Notes: a model not told the origin generated them from the sequence alone. Positions 6,608 to 14,733 are shown, counted from the first letter of the stretch. The stretch: DNA of 16,158 nucleotides from an uncultured Treponema sp. (GCA_937900125.1 CALCEK010000105.1:1-16158), one strand, 5' to 3'. Made by a program: numbers and translations.

Positions 6608-8182
6608 TTAGCGCAAAACAATATTTGGTAGCGAAGTTGTACTCGGTTTTATGTACAAATATTTGTAAGGGTGAAGGTCAAGCGCGTTTGTCTGCCAACC
6701 GCCCACAAGCTCAGTGTTAATAATGTTTAAACTGATTGGATGCGAAATTGGAATTATCATTCCTGCGTTTAAAAGATATTGTTCCGCCTGAGAAAGCAAC
6801 TTAAACCGTTCCGAAGAATTTTCTGCGTTTGACGCATTTTGTAAAAGCGAATCGAATGTGGAATCTGCAAAGCCCGCAACATTCAATGTTGAACCGCCGT
6901 GGAACAATTCCAAAAATGCCATTGGGTCGGCAAAATCGCCAATCCACGAATAAGAAAATAAATCAGCGTTCCAACTGGGAATCGAATTCAAATAGCGGTC
7001 AAATGGAACAACTTGAACTACCAGCCTAACACCAAGCGGCTCCCAAGCACTGCGCAAAATGTCCGCCCAAGTTTTCATAATTTCTTCGCTTGTAATTGCA
7101 AAAATCAGCGGAATAACTTCGTCCGCGCTAAGGCCCGCTTTTTTTCGCGCCTCAGCCATAAGTTCTTTTGCGTCGTCAATGTCGTAATCTTTTATGCCCG
7201 CAACAGTTGGATAGCCCGCAATCGGATAAACCAAAGTTGTTGCCTGAACCGCATAATCTTTTCTTAACTCGTCATAAGGAATCGCTTCTAAAAGTGCAAG
7301 CCGAAACTCCGCATTATTCCACGGTTTGTTTTGCATTTTAAAAAACAAATACGAGGTTCCAAATTCCCCCGCCACGTGAATTGAATCTGTATTTAAGATT
7401 TTTGCGACTTCCGCATTTCCGCTAATCCAATCTGCCTTGCCGATGTTAAACAAATAAGTGTTTTCCGCAAGGTCATCGCTTTGCACAATTTCAATTCCAG
7501 GAAGTTGAACAGAAGAAGAGTCGCGGTACTGCGCATTTTTTTTCATTTTCAAATGTCCGTCCGCATAAGATTCAAGGACAAATGGTCCGCTGTAGACATT
7601 TTTTTTATTGCTTACGGCGGCAAATGCGTGGTGACACAAAATACGCGGAAGGTAGTCGGTAGGTTCTGTCAAATGCACAACCAAAGTGTTTTCATTCCGC
7701 ACAGTGATTTTGACATTTTCATTTTTACCCTGACCGTTTCTAAATTCCAAAGCTCCTTCAATGCAATCTAAAAGCGAAGCAAACGGCGCATTCGGCGTAG
7801 AAAGCAAAGTAATCCAAGAGTCGCGGATAGTCTGAGCTGTAATTGGCGTTCCATCGCTAAAGTTAATATCTTTTCTGAGCGTAAAAGTCCAGCGTTTTTT
7901 GTTTCGGGAAACAGTGTAAGTTTGACAAATTGCATTTATGGGTTCTAAAGTAACTGGGTCGTAAGAAAAAAGCCCTTCGTATAAGCCGTTTAAAACATTT
8001 GCTTCGGAGGCGTAACTTGCGGTGTGGGGATTTAGGTCATATTCGTGTTCCGTATCAACAATGGTCAAAACCCGTTGCAACTCTGGGTTTGGCACAGAAT
8101 AGTCATACGCAAAAACATTTTGTAAAACAAAGCAGACAAAAAATCCCGCAAGCACTTTGCGCACATTAAAAAACTTATTCAT
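6608..8182 (-). CDS. Oligopeptide-type ABC transporter substrate-binding protein (SBP family 5)
   Basis: This 524-residue periplasmic binding protein of the OppA/DppA type has a signal peptide (residues 1-25, cleavage after NVFA), so it is probably soluble and not a lipoprotein. Family landmarks are EHEYDLNPHTASYASEANVLNGLYEGL near the N-terminus, WTFTLRKDINFSDGTPITAQ about 100 residues further on, and ADLFSYSWIGDFADPMAFLELF in the last third. No permease or ATPase genes of an Opp system are adjacent, so it must share components encoded elsewhere or serve another role. Its ATG overlaps the stop of the preceding gene by 8 bases (ATGAATAA), with a weak GGGG site 7 bases upstream. Confidence 0.93.
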   Translation of the reverse strand: MNKFFNVRKVLAGFFVCFVLQNVFAYDYSVPNPELQRVLTIVDTEHEYDLNPHTASYASEANVLNGLYEGLFSYDPVTLEPINAICQTYTVSRNKKRWTFTLRKDINFSDGTPITAQTIRDSWITLLSTPNAPFASLLDCIEGALEFRNGQGKNENVKITVRNENTLVVHLTEPTDYLPRILCHHAFAAVSNKKNVYSGPFVLESYADGHLKMKKNAQYRDSSSVQLPGIEIVQSDDLAENTYLFNIGKADWISGNAEVAKILNTDSIHVAGEFGTSYLFFKMQNKPWNNAEFRLALLEAIPYDELRKDYAVQATTLVYPIAGYPTVAGIKDYDIDDAKELMAEARKKAGLSADEVIPLIFAITSEEIMKTWADILRSAWEPLGVRLVVQVVPFDRYLNSIPSWNADLFSYSWIGDFADPMAFLELFHGGSTLNVAGFADSTFDSLLQNASNAENSSERFKLLSQAEQYLLNAGMIIPISHPISLNIINTELVGGWQTNALDLHPYKYLYIKPSTTSLPNIVLR

Positions 8183-9590
8183 TTTTTAACCCCAATTTTT
8201 TCATTTGCTCCTGCTCTTCAATGTAGGCACAATATTCCGATTTTATCTGATTCGTCTTTATCATCAGATTCTTTATTGTCGAAAGTTCCATTTTTATGCC
8301 TTTGACTTTTGCCCTATCCGCTCCGTGAACCGCATTTTTAAAAAAGTCATCAAGTGCGCCAAGAGCAACGTGCAATCTTCCACAATCAACTAATTGTTTT
8401 TCAACAAATTCCAAAATCGTTTTTTCAGCTTGAGCATTTAATTTTGCGTACACGGGCGAATTTTTTACCGCAAGCCCCTGATAGTATTTTACCCGTTTTG
8501 CCAAATTCGCAGAAAAATCTGAAAAATTGACTTTTTCGTGGCGGCGAGCATTTGTTGTTTTGTCTACCAAAGTTATTGTGTAAAAAACAGGCGGCTCGTC
8601 AATTCCAAACGCTTTGCGAAACACTCGTTTTATTTTTGTACCAAGCGTGTTGTTTTCCATCTGCAAAATGGAATGATTCCCTTGAAACTTATTCAAAACA
8701 TTTGCGTATTGTTCCGCAGTTCCACCTATAACCCTAACGGCATCCATCAGCATTTCGTGAGTATCAACGGAGGCATCTTTTACAACTTTCTTTTTTTCTT
8801 CAAATTGTAGCTTTGCGAGTACCTTTTTTTGCAATTCGTCTTTTTCGGGCGAAAGTTCTTCTGCAACAATTTCATTTATAAGTTCAACTGCAAATGGGCG
8901 TTTTGGCATACACGTAGAAAACAGTCGCTTAATTTCTGCAACAAATGTTCCTTCTGACTGCATTTTGCTTTTGTCAAACTGTTCATTGCAAATGACGTTT
9001 TTGCGAACATCGCCTTTGTACCGCTCTTTTTGAAAATCCGAAAGTGGCTTTAAAATAGTGTTAATTTCATCAAGTGCCTGTCTGCCTTTTGCAAGGTTAT
9101 CATTTAACATTGCAACTTGCAAACCTTGCGTATTGTTACGTGCCTCCGCCAAAGCAATAGCAAGCGCACGAGTGTTCACTTTTGCCGAATTGATTGAAAG
9201 ATTCGCCCAGTTGAATGTCGCGTTAAATTCCAAAAGTTTCCGAATTTTTTCTGTATTAAGATGCTCAACGGCAAATTTCATATAATTACAGATAAATTCA
9301 AGCATACTTTGGTAATCGCTTAATCTGATTCCTAATTTTGAAGCCCGCTCATTGTCATTAAATGGAGTGTCCTCTGGAGGAACAACGGAAGAAATCTTTT
9401 TATCTTTTTTGTATGGGTCGGGAACAATTAAAGACCTCCGCACAAGAGTGTCAATGATGTTATTCACACAAACAAGATGCATTCTATAGTCGTCTTGCAC
9501 CTTTGGCAACTGAGAAGTATTATACCAATTTACCTTTGATTCTACAGCAGCTATTACTTTTTCGTTAAAATCTTGTGTATTTTCATCCAT
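8175..9590 (-). CDS. Uncharacterised 471-residue cytoplasmic protein
   Basis: I do not recognise this family. The protein has no signal peptide and no membrane segment. It is rich in charged residues and looks mostly helical, with lysine/glutamate-rich stretches about halfway along (EELSPEKDELQKKVLAKL) and at the C-terminus (YIEEQEQMKKLGLKNE) that could form coiled coils. The middle contains DTHEMLMDAVRVIGGTAEQ, followed by a basic segment KIKRVFRKAFG. It is the first gene of a tight operon with a peptide-binding protein, an AEC permease and endonuclease III, and overlaps the binding-protein gene by 8 bases. The ATG at 9590 is preferred; GGAG lies 11 bases upstream, rather far. An in-frame TTG at 9617 would add 9 residues. 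No convincing promoter was found in the 152 bases upstream. Confidence 0.8.
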   Translation of the reverse strand: MDENTQDFNEKVIAAVESKVNWYNTSQLPKVQDDYRMHLVCVNNIIDTLVRRSLIVPDPYKKDKKISSVVPPEDTPFNDNERASKLGIRLSDYQSMLEFICNYMKFAVEHLNTEKIRKLLEFNATFNWANLSINSAKVNTRALAIALAEARNNTQGLQVAMLNDNLAKGRQALDEINTILKPLSDFQKERYKGDVRKNVICNEQFDKSKMQSEGTFVAEIKRLFSTCMPKRPFAVELINEIVAEELSPEKDELQKKVLAKLQFEEKKKVVKDASVDTHEMLMDAVRVIGGTAEQYANVLNKFQGNHSILQMENNTLGTKIKRVFRKAFGIDEPPVFYTITLVDKTTNARRHEKVNFSDFSANLAKRVKYYQGLAVKNSPVYAKLNAQAEKTILEFVEKQLVDCGRLHVALGALDDFFKNAVHGADRAKVKGIKMELSTIKNLMIKTNQIKSEYCAYIEEQEQMKKLGLKNE

Positions 9591-9644
9591 TATGTCCGAC
9601 TCTCCAATAGCAAACAAAAAAAGACAAAATGCCTTTGTAAATTT

Positions 9645-9662
9645 ATCGGATTTTTTTCCGAT
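9645..9662. other. Short inverted repeat upstream of the unknown-protein operon
   Basis: ATCGGA (9645-9650) and TCCGAT (9657-9662) form a perfect 6-base stem around a six-T loop (plus strand). It lies about 55 bases before the minus-strand ATG at 9590 and 80 bases after the stop of the lipoprotein gene. No T run follows the hairpin on the minus strand, so it is not a canonical terminator. An operator or leader hairpin is possible. Confidence 0.3.
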
Positions 9663-9742
9663 TTATTCACCTGATTCACGTGTTTTTATCGTAAGAAACC
9701 TAACTTTCATAAAAACAAGCGCGTCAAAATTTTTCTACTTTG

Positions 9743-10885
9743 CTATAACAATTGCGCAAACACAGAATCCAAATCAACCTGCAAAAAGCCCGCTCGTCCC
9801 GTTTTGTAAAAGGTATTTTGTTCCCAAGAAACATACAAGTAAGAGCCAGAAAGTGCAAAATCGCCATAAACATATCCAGGCGGCAAAAGCGGCAATCTAA
9901 AAGCGGCAAGATTTTCTCGTTTTACATAGGTGGTTCCATCGGCAAAAAGCGCAATCAGCGTGTCCTTTTCGCCAGGAAGCTTTGCGCGGTAAAACGCAGC
10001 GTGGGCATTTAGTGGCGCACTTCCGTTTCCTGCCTGATAATAACTGCGCTCCGAAGTTCCACTGCCATCTTTCCACATTATATAGAAGGAAAATTCGTCT
10101 GGAATTGAATTAAGCAAATCTTTTAATTCTTGAGGAGCGTCAAAAAACAAAAAAGGCATATTTAATTCGCGATATTCTTTTTCATCTGATGGGCGAAACA
10201 AAAAAAGGCTTTGAGTGTTTAACACGGGATTCATTTCTGTGAGCGGAATAAGCGGTTCCCAAAAAAAATACTTAAATTCCGTTCTATTGGATTCTGTGCG
10301 TTTTGCGGCGCAAGCCCACGATTGTCCATTCCAAAAATAGCCGCTAATTTGGTCGCCCGAATCTAGCCCCAAGTTTTCGTAAGAAACCAGCGGATAAAAT
10401 AATTTTGAAGCGGAATTAAATTCCACCAAAAACGGACGAAATGTTTGTTCCGCAACTGATTTTTTTTCATCGGAATTAAAAAAGGAGCTTCTGTACAAGT
10501 AAAAAACGGGTTGCCCATTGCAAACAACTATATTTTCTGCCGTAACATCAGAAAAAAATGACGCATCCGTGTATAATTTTATGTCGCTCCCAGAAAAATT
10601 CAACATTCCCAAATGATTCACAAGCGCAAAAGACTCGTTTGTTCCACTTATGCGCACGGCTTCGGTCCAAGCAGTTTCGTGTACCGATGGGGAATTTTGT
10701 GGCAAATCGACTTTAACAAAATTGTCGGCGGTAAAATAGTACCATTCGTGATTTTTTTGCGATTTTGTAAGTTCAGGCAAATCTTGCATAAAAACTGCTT
10801 GTGTTTTTCTTGAACAAGAAATTAAAATTCCCCCAAATGCTAAAGTTAAAAAAAACAGTTTTGCAAAATGTAGCAATTTTCCCAT
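9743..10885 (-). CDS. Lipoprotein of unknown family
   Basis: This 380-residue protein begins with a lipoprotein signal peptide: MGKLLHFAK, a hydrophobic core, and the lipobox LISC with the lipidated cysteine at residue 24. The mature part is rich in aromatic residues and has several short stretches of the type 'GQPVFYLYR', 'GQSWACAAK', 'GSYLYVSWE' that could be strands of a beta-propeller, but I see no diagnostic repeat and no known domain. It should sit on a membrane facing the periplasm or surface. The ATG at 10885 is chosen because the signal peptide begins there. The longer frame would use GTG at 10924 inside the promoter. No Shine-Dalgarno site is at a usable distance. It lies 56 bases downstream of the transglutaminase-like gene on the same strand. 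Confidence 0.75.
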   Translation of the reverse strand: MGKLLHFAKLFFLTLAFGGILISCSRKTQAVFMQDLPELTKSQKNHEWYYFTADNFVKVDLPQNSPSVHETAWTEAVRISGTNESFALVNHLGMLNFSGSDIKLYTDASFFSDVTAENIVVCNGQPVFYLYRSSFFNSDEKKSVAEQTFRPFLVEFNSASKLFYPLVSYENLGLDSGDQISGYFWNGQSWACAAKRTESNRTEFKYFFWEPLIPLTEMNPVLNTQSLFLFRPSDEKEYRELNMPFLFFDAPQELKDLLNSIPDEFSFYIMWKDGSGTSERSYYQAGNGSAPLNAHAAFYRAKLPGEKDTLIALFADGTTYVKRENLAAFRLPLLPPGYVYGDFALSGSYLYVSWEQNTFYKTGRAGFLQVDLDSVFAQLL

Positions 10886-10891
10886 AAAAAT

Positions 10892-10920
10892 ACTATAACC
10901 TACCCCCGCCCATTTTGCAA
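10892..10920 (-). promoter_or_regulatory. Promoter with predicted start at the lipoprotein ATG (leaderless candidate)
   Basis: On the minus strand TTGCAA (10920-10915) and TATAGT (10897-10892) are separated by 17 bases. Six bases (ATTTTT) follow before the ATG at 10885, which places the expected transcription start exactly on the A of the start codon. A GGGGGTAGG run lies between the boxes and is too far upstream to act as a ribosome-binding site. Confidence 0.62.
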
Positions 10921-10941
10921 GCACAGTAAAATTTGCTCAAA

Positions 10942-12465
10942 CTATTCAGTTGTATAGCCAAAAAGCGCTTCATATTGCCTAGAATCCTTTGAACCAAAAA
11001 TTAAAATTTCGTCCGCATTAGAAGGAATTGTAAAATCAAGCTCAAATTCGCCCGTTTTATGATTTTTTGTAAAAAGAAAAAACTCATCTTCCCCCAAAAC
11101 AATCGCCAAACTAGAATACGAGGTTGTGTAAACAGAAAAATGTTGCTCGCTTTCTTTTGCAAGGCTTCCGTTTAGTGGCGAATTTAGCCTAATATTTGCG
11201 GCTTTTTGGTACGACGGATACATTTGCGGAAACCGCATCTTAACTTTGCCACAACCGTCGTAGTCAGAAGAAGCAAAAACTTTAACCGACAAAACTTCTT
11301 CGTAAAAAGAACTGTTCAAATTGAGCAAGTTTGTAATTTTTTTGTTTGCCTGATTCTGCGGATTGTCAAATAAATCTTCCAAAAAATAATAGCGACCATT
11401 TTCCTCAACAAGCGTATAGGAGCTTATAAACAATTCCGCTTCAGTTTGCGTAATTTTCTTAGAATCGAGCAAGTTTTGTACAGAGGGAAGAATGGATTGT
11501 TCAAATTGCGATTTTGAAAAATAGCTTCTTGGCTGAGGATTTACATTTTCCTTTGCTCCAAGCCAAAATGTGTACACTTTTTTATCTGGAACATCGAATA
11601 AAAATCGAATGTTTTTTCCAAGATTTTGACTCCAAACAAAATTTTCGGTGTTAACATCGGGATTATCGCCCTGCAAACTCGCAAAAAGCATAACTCCCGT
11701 TTTTGAAAGGGAAAAATCGAATCCCGCAAAATCTGAAATTTCATTTTTATAATTTGCCGCATCTTTTCCCAAAGAAAGCCCATAGTAAAAAAAACGCCCA
11801 GAAAGATACGGCTCTTGCACAAATTGTTCAGGGCTTCGGATTTGCGCTTTTGGGAGCAACTGCCATTTTTCATCTTCGGGCAAATGGGAATAAATGAATT
11901 GTGCGGGCGTTAAATTATACCATTCAAGAGTATAGTTTTTTATAAATGTCCTTCCTTCAACAAAACCTGCGTCCCACGTTACGTCAATCAACTTCCATTT
12001 TCCGCCGATTTTAATTGCGTTCCATGCGTGGTCACTTTTTTCGCGGAGATAACCTGGATAATTAAAACCTTTTGACCAACCTGTAACAATTTCCGCCTCA
12101 ACATTCGCAAGCGAACACATCACCGCCATAAGATTTGCGTAACCCACACACACGGCTCGCCTTTTTGTAAGGACTTCTTGTATTCCCTGCGGCCCCGCGC
12201 CTTGTTCCGAAAAAACATCCGTGTCGTATGCAATGTTATCGCAAATCCAATCGTGCAAAATTTTTACTTTTGCCGCAGTATCGCTTGAACCTTGAACTAA
12301 AAACGCAACTAAATCAGGGAGCGTTTCTTTTGGGGAAACAAAAATTTGTTCCTGAATTTTTTGCGGCACTTTCCGAACTCTTGGATTCATCGTTGCACCA
12401 AAAATTTCATTTGCAAAAAATAAAATTGCTATGCAAAATACAAAAAATCTTCTATAAAAAAACAT
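10942..12465 (-). CDS. Exported transglutaminase-like domain protein
   Basis: This 507-residue secreted protein has a signal peptide MFFYRRFFVFCIAILFFANEIFG (cleavage near residue 23) and a transglutaminase-like cysteine-protease fold at about 65-170. The triad is visible: C106 in RRAVCVGYANL, H146 in SDHAWNAIKI and D161 in LIDVTWDAG. LHDWICDNIAYD before the cysteine is also typical. Bacterial members act as peptidases or amidases in the envelope; the substrate is unknown. The long C-terminal part (about 200-507) has no domain I recognise. The start is ambiguous. ATG at 12465 follows a promoter directly, while an in-frame TTG at 12501 has GGAGG 6 bases upstream and would add 12 residues. It lies downstream of the alpha-2-macroglobulin fragment on the same strand, with 57 bases between stop and ATG. 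Confidence 0.87.
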   Translation of the reverse strand: MFFYRRFFVFCIAILFFANEIFGATMNPRVRKVPQKIQEQIFVSPKETLPDLVAFLVQGSSDTAAKVKILHDWICDNIAYDTDVFSEQGAGPQGIQEVLTKRRAVCVGYANLMAVMCSLANVEAEIVTGWSKGFNYPGYLREKSDHAWNAIKIGGKWKLIDVTWDAGFVEGRTFIKNYTLEWYNLTPAQFIYSHLPEDEKWQLLPKAQIRSPEQFVQEPYLSGRFFYYGLSLGKDAANYKNEISDFAGFDFSLSKTGVMLFASLQGDNPDVNTENFVWSQNLGKNIRFLFDVPDKKVYTFWLGAKENVNPQPRSYFSKSQFEQSILPSVQNLLDSKKITQTEAELFISSYTLVEENGRYYFLEDLFDNPQNQANKKITNLLNLNSSFYEEVLSVKVFASSDYDGCGKVKMRFPQMYPSYQKAANIRLNSPLNGSLAKESEQHFSVYTTSYSSLAIVLGEDEFFLFTKNHKTGEFELDFTIPSNADEILIFGSKDSRQYEALFGYTTE

Positions 12466-12472
12466 ATTTTTA

Positions 12473-12501
12473 ATTATGGAAGTAGTTTTTCTGTTTGTCA
12501 A
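12473..12501 (-). promoter_or_regulatory. Promoter upstream of the transglutaminase-like gene
   Basis: On the minus strand TTGACA (12501-12496) and CATAAT (12478-12473) are separated by 17 bases, with 7 bases to the ATG at 12465. The -35 box coincides with the alternative TTG start (12501), which has its own GGAGG site at 12512-12508. The segment may therefore serve both as a promoter for a leaderless short form and as coding sequence for a longer form read from upstream transcripts. Confidence 0.6.
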
Positions 12502-12522
12502 ATTTTTCCTCCAGCCAAAAAT

Positions 12523-14661
12523 TTAATCAATTTGTGAAACAAAACCCGCGCTTCTTCCAAAAATTTCTGGTTCGTACATACATTCGGCAGTTATTGCGGG
12601 AGTTTGATACGTTCCACGACGCTGCGCTCTAAAGATAAATTCAAAACTTTGCGCACCTTGCGGTAAATTATTCCAAAAACAGCGCACTTCTGCGTCATAC
12701 AATTCTTGGCGACTCATATACGAGTACCAATATGAGCGTTTTTCTGATTTTTCTGAAAGTGCGTTGAGCGTTTTAAATGAGGTGTTTAAAATTTCACAAC
12801 CTGCGGGAATTGAAGCGCGAACGGCAACAAAAGTCCGTGCCTTTGTTGAAGTGACATACACTTTTTCCCTATAAATTTCTCCGCTTTTTAAGTGGGACGG
12901 GTCTACTTTTTCTCCAGTGCGCGAATCGTACACTTCTGTGTAAACACAAAGTCCTTCATCGCGGGCAGTTTGCTCACTGACAGGAATTGTGTAAGAAAGA
13001 CTTGCGGTGTAAAAAAGAGTCCCCTCGCCATTTTTTGTAATAGAAAGCGGAATTTCTTTTTCGCGAGCAATATTTTCTGGCAAAAGGGAAGAAGATTCAG
13101 AAGAATTGTTTTGTCCAAAATTCCAAACTTTTGTTTGCAAAGACGCATTAACTCCCTTAAAGGCAGAATCCATCATTTTTTGAGAATCCAAGAAAACGCT
13201 CGAAGTAAAATCCGTTTCCTCAAGTTTATTTTCCTTAATATAAGCTGAAATTGCAATCAAAACTCGCGCAGTTGCCGCAGTAGACTGCCAATAACCACGA
13301 TAAGCCTTTTGCAATTCGAGCAATTCATACAAAACTCGGGAATTATACACATCGTTTGCGTTTAAGCGGCTAAACAAATGCAATGCAAGTGCAAACCGCT
13401 CTGGATTTCCATTAAAAAATTGCCAAGTATACCAATTACCCGTATCTTGAAAACTGCAACCGCGCGATGTTAAAGCCATAAGATTTTTCACTTTTACAGA
13501 CGCCTCTTGCGCTAACTCGCGATTTCCGCTTTCTAACGCCGCAAGCCCCACAAGTGCATATTCGCCCGCTCCGTAAGAACGTTTTAAGAAAGTTTTAAGT
13601 TTTTCTGCATTATATGGCTCGCCCAAAAGTGATAAAACATAAGCCGCATAAGCTTCTGGAAAAGCGGTGCGTTCCGAATTTTCAAACTTTTGCGCTTGCA
13701 CTTTTAAGTATTCCGAAAGTTTTTTCAGATTTATTTTTTGTGGCAAAACATAGCCATTTTGTTTTGCAAGAGAAAGGATTTCTGCAATCCGCAAACTAAC
13801 CGCAAAGGAACTTTCAGAACCATCGCGCCAATACGGAAATCCGCCGTCCGACTTTTGTACGTCCGCCCAAGACAAAAATTCAGCATTTACAACTTTTTTT
13901 ACATCTTGAATTTCGCTCTTCAAATTAAAAACATCGATGTAATCGCCAAAAGCAATAAGCGGTAAAATCGCCGCCGAACGCTGTTCCATACATCCGTATG
14001 GGTAATGAAAGACATAATTCACCGCCGAAGAAAGCGAACCTAATCGGGAAGAATCTAGCTGAACGGTCAAACTGCCAAAATCCGTGTTAGACGGAATAAC
14101 TAGCATTTCCCCCGTATTTTTTTCATCTGGTAAAATTTCCCCAAGCGTTGTAACGGTTTCAAAAACAGGTGGCGTGTCAATTTCGAGCGAGCGGTAAATA
14201 ATTTCGTTTACAATGGGGGATTCCACGCGGAATTTTAGCGTTATCCAACCTTGCGATTTTGCTTTTAGGTCAAACAAAAGCGTTTTTGTGCTACTTTTTT
14301 CTAGCAAAACTGAGCGGGAATACGTGCCGTCCACAAAAGCCTCGCCATTTTTTAGATTTAGCCCATCTTTTTCCGTTTCAAAAGTTCCGTCTGATTTTAT
14401 TTTTCCCGAAACGACCGAAAGCGAAACTGTAACAGGCTGACTTTCTTCGCCAATATTTGTAAGAACAACGCCAACTTCCGCTTTGTCGTTCGGACGTAAA
14501 AGTTTTGGTTCAATATCGCGAACAGAAACGGGGTTTGCGGCAACAAGAGACGCTTCCTCTTTTGCAAAGTTTTGTTCTTTTACGCCCAAAACAATCACCG
14601 CGTACTCCGTAATTGAATCTGGAAGCGTAAATTTTGCGCTCAAACGAAAAATAAACGACAT
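12523..14661 (-). CDS. Alpha-2-macroglobulin, C-terminal part (5'-truncated)
   Basis: These 712 residues match the C-terminal half of a bacterial alpha-2-macroglobulin, an envelope protease trap. FTLPDSITEYAVIV (11-24) is the start of the A2M domain. YPYGCMEQRSA (220-230) holds the CxEQ thioester, C224 to Q227. The helical thioester domain follows (about 200-480, with GGFPYWRDG), and the last about 200 residues are beta-rich. Full-length bacterial homologues are usually well over 1400 residues and start with a signal or lipoprotein peptide. Here the first macroglobulin domains and any export signal are missing. Upstream of the ATG the frame stays open only to a TAG at 14691-14689, inside the 33-base tandem repeats. 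Without an export signal the product is probably non-functional: a remnant, or half of a gene cut by an assembly join. Confidence 0.85.
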   Translation of the reverse strand: MSFIFRLSAKFTLPDSITEYAVIVLGVKEQNFAKEEASLVAANPVSVRDIEPKLLRPNDKAEVGVVLTNIGEESQPVTVSLSVVSGKIKSDGTFETEKDGLNLKNGEAFVDGTYSRSVLLEKSSTKTLLFDLKAKSQGWITLKFRVESPIVNEIIYRSLEIDTPPVFETVTTLGEILPDEKNTGEMLVIPSNTDFGSLTVQLDSSRLGSLSSAVNYVFHYPYGCMEQRSAAILPLIAFGDYIDVFNLKSEIQDVKKVVNAEFLSWADVQKSDGGFPYWRDGSESSFAVSLRIAEILSLAKQNGYVLPQKINLKKLSEYLKVQAQKFENSERTAFPEAYAAYVLSLLGEPYNAEKLKTFLKRSYGAGEYALVGLAALESGNRELAQEASVKVKNLMALTSRGCSFQDTGNWYTWQFFNGNPERFALALHLFSRLNANDVYNSRVLYELLELQKAYRGYWQSTAATARVLIAISAYIKENKLEETDFTSSVFLDSQKMMDSAFKGVNASLQTKVWNFGQNNSSESSSLLPENIAREKEIPLSITKNGEGTLFYTASLSYTIPVSEQTARDEGLCVYTEVYDSRTGEKVDPSHLKSGEIYREKVYVTSTKARTFVAVRASIPAGCEILNTSFKTLNALSEKSEKRSYWYSYMSRQELYDAEVRCFWNNLPQGAQSFEFIFRAQRRGTYQTPAITAECMYEPEIFGRSAGFVSQID

Positions 14662-14733
14662 AAAATTTGCGCTCAGTCGAAAAATATGCTAATGAAAATC
14701 TGCGCTCAGTCGAAAAACATACTAAATAATTTG
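14635..14733. repeat. Three 33-bp imperfect tandem repeats at the junction
   Basis: Units start at 14635, 14668 and 14701, exactly 33 bases apart. Each begins TGCGCTCA; units 2 and 3 share the 17 bases TGCGCTCAGTCGAAAAA, and unit 1 differs from that at two positions (AA for GT). On the minus strand, in the macroglobulin frame, the units read FRLSA(D/N/K)F, so the period of 11 codons keeps the frame. A TAG stop lies between the inner and outer copies. The next 33 bases on the left (14602-14634) do not match. On the right the array ends in the TTTG of a Bacteroidota-type promoter. Confidence 0.8.

Noticed and set aside
9591..9617. Promoter TTGTTT-17-CATAAT for the 471-residue protein gene
   Set aside because: The CATAAT overlaps the start codon itself, so a transcript from it would begin inside the coding region.
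9645..9662. Terminator of the lipoprotein gene
   Set aside because: The stem is perfect but only 6 bases, and on the minus strand it is followed by AAATTTAC and not a T run. It is kept only as an inverted repeat.
14635..14733. CRISPR array
   Set aside because: There are only three units, the period is a continuous 33 bases with no separate unique spacers of normal size, and the units diverge along their whole length. No cas genes are present.
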